Source of the DNA: a bacterium | GTDB lineage: Bacteria > SZUA-79 > Acidulodesulfobacterales > Acidulodesulfobacteraceae | Length of the DNA stretch: 7,727 bases | Assembly: GCA_021800805.1 (NCBI GenBank) | Contig: JAJYYR010000033.1 | Location: forward strand, 1-7,727 | Reading direction: 5' to 3' | Part shown: in pieces, positions 1 to 6,710 of the stretch | How positions within the stretch are numbered: the first letter of the stretch is position 1 | Layout: every line of letters starts with the position of its first letter | Position numbers and translations under genes: made by a program | Notes under the pieces: generated by a model | Database searches by the model: none | What the model was told of the DNA's origin: nothing | The model's input: the letters and a program-made list of their open reading frames with translations, nothing else

Positions 1-34
1 TAGTAATATATATTAGTTTTATTTCCAAATTTTT

Positions 35-110
<76 letters not shown>

Positions 111-161
111 GTAAAAACCGCAGTAAGTAAGCCTTTCCAGACTACCTTAAGAAATTTTATA

Positions 162-190
162 TTGATTATAATTTGCATAAATTATATAAT
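162..190 (+). promoter_or_regulatory. Promoter of the integrase gene
   Basis: The -35 hexamer TTGATT (162-167) and a perfect -10 TATAAT (185-190) are separated by exactly 17 bp. Transcription would begin near 197, leaving a leader of about 55 bases before the integrase ATG. That leader carries the TGTCCCA repeat cluster. The surroundings are very AT-rich, which raises the chance of look-alikes, but the spacing and match are near consensus. Confidence 0.6.
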
Positions 191-204
191 TTTTATAGGA
201 TTTT

Positions 205-232
205 TGTCCCAAATTTGTCCCAAAATGTCCCA
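205..232 (+). repeat. Three direct repeats of TGTCCCA in the integrase leader
   Basis: TGTCCCA occurs at 205-211, 216-222 and 226-232. The periods are 11 and 10 bases, about one helical turn, so all three copies lie on the same face of the DNA. The spacers are A/T-only. The cluster lies between the predicted transcription start and the integrase ATG, next to the tRNA attachment site. That position fits arm-type integrase or excisionase binding sites, or an operator for autoregulation. The binding partner is inferred, not seen. Confidence 0.6.
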
Positions 233-250
233 TAAGAAAAGAGAGTTAAA

Positions 251-1326
251 ATGTCGGATAATATAAGACTTCGAGGCAAATATTACTATTACGATATAAT
301 GATTGACGGCAAACGGTATAAAGGAACTACTAAGACCGGCGATAAAAAACTTGCCGAACAGATAATAAGCACGATAAAAACCGACATACTCCGTAAAAAG
401 CACGACTTGCCGACGACGGTAGATTATATTTTCGAAGATTTATGGAAAATTTATTTAGAGTCGCAAACAACCGTGTTAATGACTCAAAAAGTAAAAAAAT
501 GGATATCTAAACATTTTTTACCTGTTTTTAAAAATAAAAAAATTGCCGAAATTAATAACGACCAGATAGAAAATTATCGATTCAAAAGACGTCTTGAGAT
601 ATTAGATATGCCTAAAAATGCAGGTAAGAGAGAATCGGAGATTTCTTTTGCCTATCTAAATAAAGAGATTTTAATTCTTTCTAATTTCTTTAACTTCTGT
701 ATCAAAAAAGGTTATATCGACAAAAACCCCTGCGACGGCATTAAAAAACTAAACGAATTATCCCGCCTTAAAACATTAGCCGACGATGACATCGAGAAGC
801 TCATTAACGGAGCTACGAATAAGCTTACAAAAGATTTAATATCTTTTTTGATATATACGGGTTGCAGAAAAGGCGAAGCCCTTAATTTAAAATGGGACGA
901 CGTTGATATTAAGAACGGCGTTATAGCGATTAAAGCTACTAAAAAACGAAGTACGACCGTTATATACCCGTTTCCAAGCCCTTAAAAACCCTTTTAACCG
1001 GCATTGAAAAATATCGGGACTGTTTATACGTATTTAATAAAAACGGGGCTAAATTAGGCGATTTTAAGAAGTCATTTCATACCGCCTGTAAAAATGCGGG
1101 ATTTAAGGATATGCATATTCACGATTTAAGGCACGTATTCGCCTCTAAAATGGTTATGGACGGGACGAGCCTTTATATTATGGGGTCACTGTTAGGACAC
1201 CGGACGACGCAGATGACGAAAAGATATGCTCATTTGAAGCCGGAGACGCTTAAGAAAGCGGTCGACGACGTCTTCGAAGACGGATTTATAAAATCTCCAA
1301 AACTCCAAAAACCCGGCGGGGAATAA
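251..1326 (+). pseudogene. Tyrosine recombinase (integrase), frameshifted
   Basis: This is a site-specific recombinase of the phage/island integrase family, which would catalyse integration and excision at the adjacent tRNA-Val. The first part (251-985, 244 residues) has a basic, aromatic N-terminal arm-binding region, a helical core-binding domain (about 57-160) and the start of the catalytic domain, with Arg206 in TGCRKGEAL. The second part continues in another frame with HDLRH (from 1120), LLGH and the nucleophile Tyr in KRYAHL (codon 1225-1227). Frame 2 reads sensibly up to the A6 run at 941-946. Frame 1 reads TKYDRYIPVSKPLKTLL directly after it, a typical family segment. One extra A in that run would give a continuous 358-aa protein of normal length. 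The start at 251 has GAGAG five bases upstream. It is either inactivated, rescued by slippage, or a sequencing artefact. The AAAAAAC here is not in the phase of a canonical -1 slippery site. Confidence 0.9.
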
Positions 1327-1350
1327 GGACTTTAAAAAAATATTTGTTTT

Positions 1351-1702
1351 TTATTTGGTACCAGGAGTTTTAACGGAAACACCTTTTACCGTTTTATTCC
1401 AAACACATCCGACGAGAGCAGAATCTGAAGTATCGGAACCTGAACATACTTTATCTAAGTCTGTGATACCTTCTCCAAACAGTTCTATCCTAAATTTGTA
1501 AGGTCCGCCCCAATTTATTCCTATCATAGTTATATCATATTGTCCTTCTTGAAGAATAGCTCCAGGATAAATAGTTAATGTATTAGGCTCATAATATCCG
1601 GATTTGATGTGGCATAATTCGGAACTGCCGACTTCGGACGACGCTATAATGTAAAGTTCGTTATCAACAAACATATTGAACTTGAATTTTTTCAAGCACC
1701 AT
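1351..1702 (-). CDS. Small beta-rich protein of unknown function (start may require a frameshift)
   Basis: I do not recognise this protein. It is the last gene of the three-gene minus-strand unit, 35 bases after the TPR gene. The open frame encodes about 114 residues, mostly predicted beta strands, with a centre containing YDITMIGINWGG followed by PYKFRIELFGE. There is no signal peptide or membrane segment. The start is odd. The open frame can begin only at TTG (1693-1695), 12 bases from the Shine-Dalgarno GGAGGGG (complement of 1706-1712). An ATG at 1700-1702 has ideal spacing but lies in another frame and stops after 12 codons. Removing one A from the six-A run (T's at 1687-1692) fuses that ATG to the frame, giving MVLEKFKFNMF and a 116-aa product. 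Its 3' end converges on the integrase. A role as the effector or accessory of the operon is possible but unproven. Confidence 0.65.
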
Positions 1703-1705
1703 ATT

Positions 1706-1712
1706 CCCCTCC
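1706..1712 (-). promoter_or_regulatory. Shine-Dalgarno site that decides the start of the small beta-rich gene
   Basis: GGAGGGG on the minus strand is the strongest ribosome-binding site in the window. Its GGAGG core lies 5 bases from ATG 1700-1702 but 12 bases from TTG 1693-1695, the first usable codon of the long frame. This favours ATG as the ancestral start and implies an inserted base in the A run just downstream. Confidence 0.6.
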
Positions 1713-1716
1713 GTTA

Positions 1717-1733
1717 TTTGTTATAATAACAAA
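1717..1733 (-). repeat. AT-rich inverted repeat TTTGTTA-taa-TAACAAA
   Basis: A perfect 7-bp inverted repeat with a 3-base loop sits between the stop of the TPR gene and the ribosome-binding site of the last operon gene. It is too AT-rich and lacks the GC stem of an intrinsic terminator. It could be a protein-binding site or an mRNA processing hairpin that separates the two cistrons. It could also be chance in sequence of this composition. Confidence 0.4.
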
Positions 1734-1737
1734 CTAA

Positions 1738-4020
1738 TTAAGCAGCAGCATCGTAAAGTATCATATCGCATTCTTTGGTATAAATTTCTTCATTTGCATA
1801 TTTATTATTTTTCTTATATTTATTTATTATTACGTCTCGTAGCTTAATTATGTTATCTGAAATTCCCGAAATAGGTATGGCTTCATAGGATTTCATTAAT
1901 AAATTTTTATCACTTAATTCTGCTGAGGCATGCATTACAAGAACAATGGCTACTGGTTTAATACGTGGGTTATTTATTTCCTCCACAAGAGATATAGCTT
2001 CAAGGTATTTTTCTTGCCTGATCCTTAGGCTTGCGAGAGCGGTTTTAAAATATTCCCGCTGGGATACCCATGAACACTCTTTTAATCCCCATTCAAAAAT
2101 TTTTTCAGCCTCAGTTAATTCACCTTTACGCAAATATGCCATGCCTCTAATGTGGTATGCAACCCATTCGGTTTTACTTGCGGGTTTTTCCCTTTCATTA
2201 AGTATAGTCAAAGCCTCTTGATATCTTCCTAAACCAACCAATACTGATGCCTTCCCATTTTTATAAAATCCATTATAGGGAAATTTATCAATAAATAAAT
2301 TATAAGCATCTAACGCCTTAGTTAACTCCCCCATTTTTCTGTAAATCTCAGCATTGCTAATATAAGACCAAGGACTTAAACAAGAATTAGTAATATTGTC
2401 ATTATTTTCTTGTATGGCTTCCTCAAATTTACCCAAATCCGCCAAAATTCTTGCATGTGATGCCTTGGTTTCATAAATAGAGTAATTTTGCTTAATTAAA
2501 TCGGATAATATTTTTTCAGCTTCTTCTAATTTTCCTGATTCTCTCAATAAATAAGCATTAAGCTTTAGTATATCACCATCTCCTTTATAACTAATATTTT
2601 CGATTTCCTCCAAGGCTTCATTTTCTCTACCAATTGCATTCAGTACCATGGCGCGGCCGCAATGTGTAACCATATTTTCATCTAAGAGGTTTTCATCTAA
2701 TATTTTATTGTAGATAAGTAATGCCTCTTCCAATCTGCCATGATGAGCTAATGCTGCTGCCATGGCGTTTTTAGAAACATAATCGCCATATTCATTTATG
2801 CATTGTTCGTAAATATTCATAGCTTCCTCTATTCTCCCAAGGTCCTTTAATACTTCAGCATGTCCATTAAGTGCAACAATAATATTTTCTGCGGTTTTTG
2901 CTTTAACACCAGCTTCATGATACATATCAATTGATTCATTATATTTTGCAAGCAATCTATATGCATCTCCGAGTGTAGAGTGAGACCGAGAATCATTAGG
3001 AACCTCTAATACTGCCATTTCTGCGAATTTAGCCTGAAGCTCTGGATTCCCTATAGAGTCTTTTGAGAATTGTGCTAAATCGCAAAGGGACATAGCTATA
3101 TGTTTAGGCTTGCTAATTATTTTTTGTATCTCAATAAGTGAACTGGCATATTTGAAAGCTGTATCTGCATCTCCGCTCAGAAGGAGTGTTTTAATCTTTT
3201 CTTTTTGCTTTTCTACTCTTTCTAAAGCATCATCTGCGGACATATGTTTTTTATGGATAACTTGCCCTGCATTATTATAATTATCATATTCAATTTCAGG
3301 CTTTTCAAATTCTATTTTATTGGATTCCTTAAAAGGAGCATCCCACTTCTGAAATATTTTAACAGCTGTATTAAATCCTTTAAAATGGGAGTGAGTTATT
3401 AAGTCTAATAAAGCGAGGCCTTTTTTTTGCCGTTTTTTGACAAATAATCTGAATGCACCGTATCTGATAGCCTCATAAAAAAAATCTTGTTTACTGCCGA
3501 CCGTATCGTCAAAAATATTATCCGGCAAGTCGTTCCATGCGTTATATCTTTTTAATATTTCATCCTGTTCATTTAAAATATTTAAAAAAAAATCCTTTGT
3601 TTTATTTAACAACATTCTATTGCTTAACGAAATGGCTCCTTCCAGATCTGCATTATTAGGCATGGGTGCAGAATATAAACGATTTTCTATATATTCTATA
3701 ACCTCTAACCTATTAACAAGATTATTTAAGCACTCAATGGCCTCTATCCTGGTTTCTTGATGTTCTTCGCTATCTAAGGCTATTAAAGTAAGTTGCAAAC
3801 CTCTATCTTGTTTCCATGCTATTTCTAATTTTTCTAAGACCTCAGAGCGGGATGCATACTCCGTTTCAATTATATCATTGTAATCAGCAAACAAATAAGA
3901 AACATCCCATTTTTTAAGTTCGACCCATAAAGGTTCTTCGGAATCCAAGGTTACAGAAAAGAATCTATTATCTTCAAAACAAACCGCTGTTCCGGCTTGA
4001 CCGGATAAAATAGCTTTCAT
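1738..4020 (-). CDS. Large TPR-repeat protein, operon partner of the zinc-ribbon protein
   Basis: This 760-aa cytoplasmic protein has no signal peptide or membrane segment. Residues 1-230 form an N-terminal region I cannot name, starting MKAILSGQAGTAVCFEDNRF and then mostly helical. A charged linker at about 230-275 leads into a helical array. From about residue 346 to 700 there are roughly ten tetratricopeptide units, for example STLGDAYRLLAKYNESIDMY, AEVLKDLGRIEEAMNIYEQ, SHARILADLGKFEEAIQEN and GMAYLRKGELTEAEKIFEWG. Such arrays form superhelical protein-binding scaffolds, so a sensor, adaptor or partner-binding role is the natural inference. Its ATG overlaps the stop of the upstream gene (ATGA, 4017-4020), which indicates translational coupling and probably matched amounts of the two proteins. 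The frame is intact despite an eight-T run at 3421-3428. No enzymatic motif is visible. Confidence 0.92.
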   Translation of the reverse strand: MKAILSGQAGTAVCFEDNRFFSVTLDSEEPLWVELKKWDVSYLFADYNDIIETEYASRSEVLEKLEIAWKQDRGLQLTLIALDSEEHQETRIEAIECLNNLVNRLEVIEYIENRLYSAPMPNNADLEGAISLSNRMLLNKTKDFFLNILNEQDEILKRYNAWNDLPDNIFDDTVGSKQDFFYEAIRYGAFRLFVKKRQKKGLALLDLITHSHFKGFNTAVKIFQKWDAPFKESNKIEFEKPEIEYDNYNNAGQVIHKKHMSADDALERVEKQKEKIKTLLLSGDADTAFKYASSLIEIQKIISKPKHIAMSLCDLAQFSKDSIGNPELQAKFAEMAVLEVPNDSRSHSTLGDAYRLLAKYNESIDMYHEAGVKAKTAENIIVALNGHAEVLKDLGRIEEAMNIYEQCINEYGDYVSKNAMAAALAHHGRLEEALLIYNKILDENLLDENMVTHCGRAMVLNAIGRENEALEEIENISYKGDGDILKLNAYLLRESGKLEEAEKILSDLIKQNYSIYETKASHARILADLGKFEEAIQENNDNITNSCLSPWSYISNAEIYRKMGELTKALDAYNLFIDKFPYNGFYKNGKASVLVGLGRYQEALTILNEREKPASKTEWVAYHIRGMAYLRKGELTEAEKIFEWGLKECSWVSQREYFKTALASLRIRQEKYLEAISLVEEINNPRIKPVAIVLVMHASAELSDKNLLMKSYEAIPISGISDNIIKLRDVIINKYKKNNKYANEEIYTKECDMILYDAAA

Positions 4021-4868
4021 TGATTTATCGTCTCCGTAATAATACCTTTATTCTTAGCTTTATTCAATACCGACTTGAATAAAACCAAATCCTCTCTCCG
4101 ATATTTTTTTGTGGACTTATCGAATGATAAAGATTCAATAGCACTTCCCTTAACGGGACCATATATATGGACTTCAATAAAATCCCCATCACGTTCACGA
4201 GAGGGCATTAAAAGGCCTGAAAATTCGCTTTCTTTGGTTTCGGCAGTAATTCTATCACCCAGTTTTGCAACCGCTAAGAGATATCTATTTGGCCATGAAG
4301 CACGGCAACCCAACGGCAAAGGATCTCCAGGAACTATTCTATTTTTTTGTATAAATAATAATGTATTCTCTATAAAAACGGTCGTTCTTTTTTCTATAGC
4401 TATATCTTTTAATTTCATACAACAGTTTCCATATCCTGTTAGACCGGTCCCGTCTATAGATAGAACAGCAAAACGTATTTCCTCATGATAATTAGGAAAA
4501 AACATACTATCCACAGAACCCCTAATTTTGTCATATTTATTATCTTTCGGCAATCTTCCCTCACTTCCCACGGCTTTATAGAAATTTTGATATAGATAAT
4601 TATCGTCTGATACTAATTCGTTAATTTTACCTAAAGCAGTGCACATAACGGCAGAAGACTTTAAAACCGCCTCTTTGAATTGTTCCAGTATACTAATGCA
4701 GCCATTTGATATTGCTTCGCTTTCCCTTAATATAACCTTTTCATTAAGAGCTAGTATTTCTTCGGAAGAATTAGCCTTACGCACGTTCGGAAACCCCACA
4801 TCCTTTTGGCAGCAAGGGCAAGTTCTCGTATATTCTGGTATATTTTCATTACAAACGGGACATTGCAT
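4017..4868 (-). CDS. Zinc-ribbon protein with a putative ADP-ribosyltransferase-like domain
   Basis: This 283-aa protein is the first gene of the operon. It begins with a clear zinc ribbon, C3-x2-C6 and C17-x2-C20, with an additional Cys19. A helical linker follows (about 33-110). The C-terminal part (about 130-270) resembles, by eye, the layout of ADP-ribosyltransferase-fold enzymes such as DUF3626. It has GLTGYGNCCMKLKD, then KRTTVFIENTL, then FIEVHIYGPV. These would correspond to the YG-strand, the R-x-T-F..DS-like strand and the strand with the catalytic Glu. The domain call is inference from remembered motif order and may be wrong; the zinc ribbon is direct observation. The ATG at 4866-4868 lies 16 bases from the nearest Shine-Dalgarno (GAGG, complement of 4885-4888). 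An in-frame ATT sits at proper distance, so initiation may be weak or unusual. The stop overlaps the TPR start, suggesting the two proteins form one complex. Confidence 0.9.
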   Translation of the reverse strand: MQCPVCNENIPEYTRTCPCCQKDVGFPNVRKANSSEEILALNEKVILRESEAISNGCISILEQFKEAVLKSSAVMCTALGKINELVSDDNYLYQNFYKAVGSEGRLPKDNKYDKIRGSVDSMFFPNYHEEIRFAVLSIDGTGLTGYGNCCMKLKDIAIEKRTTVFIENTLLFIQKNRIVPGDPLPLGCRASWPNRYLLAVAKLGDRITAETKESEFSGLLMPSRERDGDFIEVHIYGPVKGSAIESLSFDKSTKKYRREDLVLFKSVLNKAKNKGIITETINQ

Positions 4869-4898
4869 AAAGTTAATTTTATGTCCTCTTTTGATTTA

Positions 4899-4926
4899 AT
4901 TTTACCATAATATATAATATTGTAAA
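4899..4926 (-). promoter_or_regulatory. Promoter of the three-gene cargo operon
   Basis: On the minus strand, TTTACA (-35, complement of 4921-4926) and TAAAAT (-10, complement of 4899-4904) are separated by 16 bp. Each matches consensus at five of six positions. Transcription would start near 4892, giving a leader of about 24 bases before the zinc-ribbon gene's ATG. No operator-like repeat is evident around it. Confidence 0.55.
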
Positions 4927-4993
4927 ACAAAGACTTAAAAAAATAAAGATGATAAAAATTTCTATTACAAGTAATTTATCACTATTCGCCTAA

Positions 4994-5232
4994 GCGGCCG
5001 AAAACGACATGGAATACACCTTAAGCCTCGTCTCCTCGATGAAGGAGCCTGACTCAAAAAAAAGACTGCCCTAACGGAATAATTCGGCTTAAATCTGAAA
5101 TAATGTCCGCGCTCGAAGGACGTCCCGCCCAAAAATTAAGCAATCCGATTAAGCCTCTGATTTTTTTAAAACACATTTTTTATTTTTCTGACGTCGCAAA
5201 TCTAATTCCACAAAACCTATCAAATTTTTAGG
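4994..5232 (+). pseudogene. Degenerate gene fragment, frameshifted
   Basis: The 434 bases between the zinc-ribbon and DUF2971 genes hold no intact gene but contain a coding-like remnant, locally richer in G+C than the flanks. From 4994 the plus strand reads AAENDMEYTLSLVSSMKEPD and reaches an eight-A run (5056-5063). After one added A it continues GIIRLKSEIMSALEGRPAQ and then KLSNPIKPL. Further downstream the frame stays open to a TAG at 5230-5232, but the composition becomes AT-rich and probably non-coding past about 5160. A TAA (4991-4993) precedes it in frame, and the internal ATG at 5009 has no ribosome-binding site. It therefore looks like the surviving piece of a truncated gene, perhaps from an earlier insertion. 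I cannot assign the family. The rest of the gap (4927-4990 and 5233-5302) shows nothing further. Confidence 0.5.
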
Positions 5233-5302
5233 AAAAACTTCCAATAATATATTAACTCCCCTATATTTTTCTCATTTTCCCATTCCTTACGCTTTCTTAA
5301 GA

Positions 5303-6130
5303 CTAAAAATGATATTCTGTAATATCTATTTTATATTTCATTCTATTCTTGTCTGCCCTATATAACTTTATCCAGTTTCCATTGTCAGGGAATTGATTTA
5401 TAGTTTGTATAATTTTCTCCATATCTTTATGATCATTATTCACCCCAAATATAATACTATCTATTTCCATGTGAGATTCTAAACGCACAGCTCGCTGATC
5501 TGGTAAATTTATATGTTTTCTATAAATTGGAATTCTATATTCATTTTCATATTCCCATGATCTACTTTTTTTTCTTATAAATTCCATTACACGTTCAGGA
5601 TTATCGGTTATAGGATTAAACGGATACGGCTTATCATTCGAATATTCTACCTTAAGTAACGGTAATATTCCTTTGGCAAGTAAAGAATAATCATCAAATC
5701 CAGATAGATCTTCACTGTTAAAATGTAAACAGTTACTTTCATATTCATTATAAACCTTAAAACCTAAACAAACACCGGTATGGTATTTTGAGTAATGTGA
5801 CCAAAGCAATATATTGTCATTGTTTTCGGAAAAACAACTAACCCTTATCGTTGTTATTTGTTTTTTAAAGTTCCTTTCTGTTTGTTTAAGCTCCCCAAGC
5901 TCAACTTGTTTGTATAATTCATCCCATAACGATTTAGGAATCCCATGTTTTTGAAAATAATTTTCCCAATCTTGCTTATTACGATTGGATAAATCAATAT
6001 CCATTAAAGAGTCAAAAGGGTCGTTAAAATGAAGCGGGTTATTGAATAATATTGACGGTCCTTTAAGAATTTTTAATGCGGTATCGCAATCACAGTATTT
6101 ATAAATAACCTGCATTTTTTTATCTTGCAT
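5303..6130 (-). CDS. DUF2971 family protein
   Basis: This 275-aa cytoplasmic protein has the recognisable layout of the DUF2971 family. It has an N-terminal YKYCDCDTALKILKG, then LHFNDPFDSLMD (about 33-44) and VSCFSENNDNILLWSHYSKY with HTGVCLGF in the middle. It ends with SRSWEYENEYRIP and a C-terminal DSIIFGVN. The conserved acidic, histidine and arginine residues in FNDPFD, WSHY, H-x-GVCLGF and WEYENEYR look like an active or ligand site, but no biochemical activity is established to my knowledge. Members are often found on mobile and accessory DNA. The start at 6130 has AAGGA six bases upstream. It lies 25 bases after the stop of a small membrane-protein gene and is probably co-transcribed from the extended -10 promoter at 6493-6501. 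The frame is intact. Confidence 0.85.
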   Translation of the reverse strand: MQDKKMQVIYKYCDCDTALKILKGPSILFNNPLHFNDPFDSLMDIDLSNRNKQDWENYFQKHGIPKSLWDELYKQVELGELKQTERNFKKQITTIRVSCFSENNDNILLWSHYSKYHTGVCLGFKVYNEYESNCLHFNSEDLSGFDDYSLLAKGILPLLKVEYSNDKPYPFNPITDNPERVMEFIRKKSRSWEYENEYRIPIYRKHINLPDQRAVRLESHMEIDSIIFGVNNDHKDMEKIIQTINQFPDNGNWIKLYRADKNRMKYKIDITEYHF

Positions 6131-6155
6131 ATAACATCCTTTATAATTAATTTAT

Positions 6156-6461
6156 TTACACTTTATAAGATATAATCATTTTTCTATAAAAAGATAATCC
6201 TATTAATAGCCCAGCAATAAAACATCCGTTACACATATGATAACCATATAACTTTTCCGTAAATTCGTCCAATATTTTATTTTTCCTTGCCTCAAGTTCC
6301 CACTTAAAATCCTCTTCGAGTATATCTTTAAGATTTTTAACGGATTTTTCTTTCTAATGCCATTTTTTGCATTTCTTTCGCTATTTCTTTTCGTTTTCTA
6401 ACCAGATAAACCAGAAATATACAATCTCTGCCGTCGCTATAATTATTTCAGCGATAAACAT
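6156..6461 (-). pseudogene. Small two-segment membrane protein with CNGC motif, broken by two compensating indels
   Basis: This gene is too fragmented to appear as one ORF. ATG 6459-6461 is preceded by AAGAGG nine bases upstream. The frame starts MFIAEIIIATAEIVYFWFIW (membrane segment 1). It stops after 26 codons unless one A is added to the run complementary to 6394-6397. The next frame then reads EKRKEIAKEMQKMALERK. A second shift, one A fewer at 6345-6349, restores the first frame: SVKNLKDILEEDFKWELEAR, then MCNGC and a second hydrophobic segment FIAGLLIGLSFY. It ends with TAA at 6156-6158. The two changes cancel, so the 306-base span equals a 101-aa protein with a charged, probably coiled-coil linker between two membrane helices. 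CNGC could be a redox or metal pair. It precedes DUF2971 by 25 bases. The family is unknown. As sequenced, it would give only a 26-aa peptide. Confidence 0.6.
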
Positions 6462-6492
6462 CTATATAACCTCTTATAATTGAGATATATCT

Positions 6493-6501
6493 ATTATACC
6501 A
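6493..6501 (-). promoter_or_regulatory. Extended -10 promoter for the small membrane protein / DUF2971 unit
   Basis: The minus strand reads TGGTATAAT, a perfect TATAAT with the upstream TGn extension. No good -35 lies at the usual distance, which extended -10 promoters tolerate. The predicted start near 6486 leaves about 25 bases before the ATG at 6461, with AAGAGG in between. A palindrome AGATATATCT (6484-6493) overlaps the start region and could be an operator. Confidence 0.55.
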
Positions 6502-6536
6502 GAGAAATATTACGAAAAGATTAATTTATATAACAA

Positions 6537-6710
6537 ATGCGCTACAAATTAACGTTAAAGCCTGTAAAAATATGGGATTTAGCAGTATATATTATTTTTT
6601 ATTATTACAACGATAGTTTTGGCCACTACGATTCCAGTTTTTCTGACGATAGTTTTAATAGCGACGATAGCTTTGATAGCGGAAGTTCAGGTTTTGACGA
6701 TGATTTTTAA
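6537..6710 (+). CDS. 57-aa membrane-anchored protein with acidic Ser/Asp/Phe tail
   Basis: This is a short complete frame in an otherwise gene-free strand. It starts MRYKLTLKPVKIWDLAVYII and runs through an aromatic hydrophobic stretch (about residues 12-24, IIFYYY). From residue 25 it is an extremely acidic, Ser/Phe-rich tail with SDDSF-type units, ending GSSGFDDDF. The DNA under the tail contains an 18-bp tandem duplication (6645-6662 and 6663-6680, three mismatches). The repeat keeps the frame, which argues for real coding. The topology would be a short N-terminal anchor with a disordered acidic tail. The terminal acidic-plus-Phe tip resembles the SSB C-terminal peptide in character only. 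A TATAAT at 6475-6480 could serve as -10, but no clear -35 or Shine-Dalgarno is seen. Its stop overlaps the stop of the convergent DUF2905 gene. The function is unknown. Confidence 0.6.
   Translation: MRYKLTLKPVKIWDLAVYIIFYYYNDSFGHYDSSFSDDSFNSDDSFDSGSSGFDDDF
6645..6680 (+). repeat. 18-bp tandem repeat coding for an acidic tail
   Basis: GACGATAGTTTTAATAGC is followed immediately by GACGATAGCTTTGATAGC, with three differences in 18. A weaker third copy begins at 6609 (AACGATAGTTTT). The repeat encodes DDSFNS/DDSFDS in the 57-aa protein and explains its low-complexity tail. Confidence 0.75.

Noticed and set aside
205..232. TGTCCCA cluster as a CRISPR-like array
   Set aside because: The repeats are 7 bases with 3-4 base A/T spacers, far too short.
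182..403. 73-aa minus-strand frame over the integrase start
   Set aside because: It overlaps the integrase leader and N-terminus, and its sequence is the complement of the TGTCCCA repeats and low-complexity DNA; a shadow.
941..947. AAAAAAC as a programmed -1 frameshift site in the integrase
   Set aside because: The integrase codons fall AAA-AAA-C, not A-AAA-AAC, so the tandem slip would mispair at the first base; no stimulatory hairpin was apparent. Transcriptional slippage remains possible.
1327..1350. A/T tracts between integrase and operon ends as a bidirectional terminator
   Set aside because: The tracts are present on both strands but there is no GC-containing hairpin stem.
1946..2221. 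91-aa plus-strand frame inside the TPR gene
   Set aside because: It is antisense to clear TPR repeats, with no ribosome-binding site or recognisable features.
4075..4488. 137-aa plus-strand frame antisense to the zinc-ribbon gene
   Set aside because: It overlaps the better supported, operon-linked minus-strand gene and has no domain signal.
4639..4899. 86-aa plus-strand frame antisense to the zinc ribbon
   Set aside because: The opposite strand encodes the Cys4 ribbon and carries the promoter; a shadow frame.
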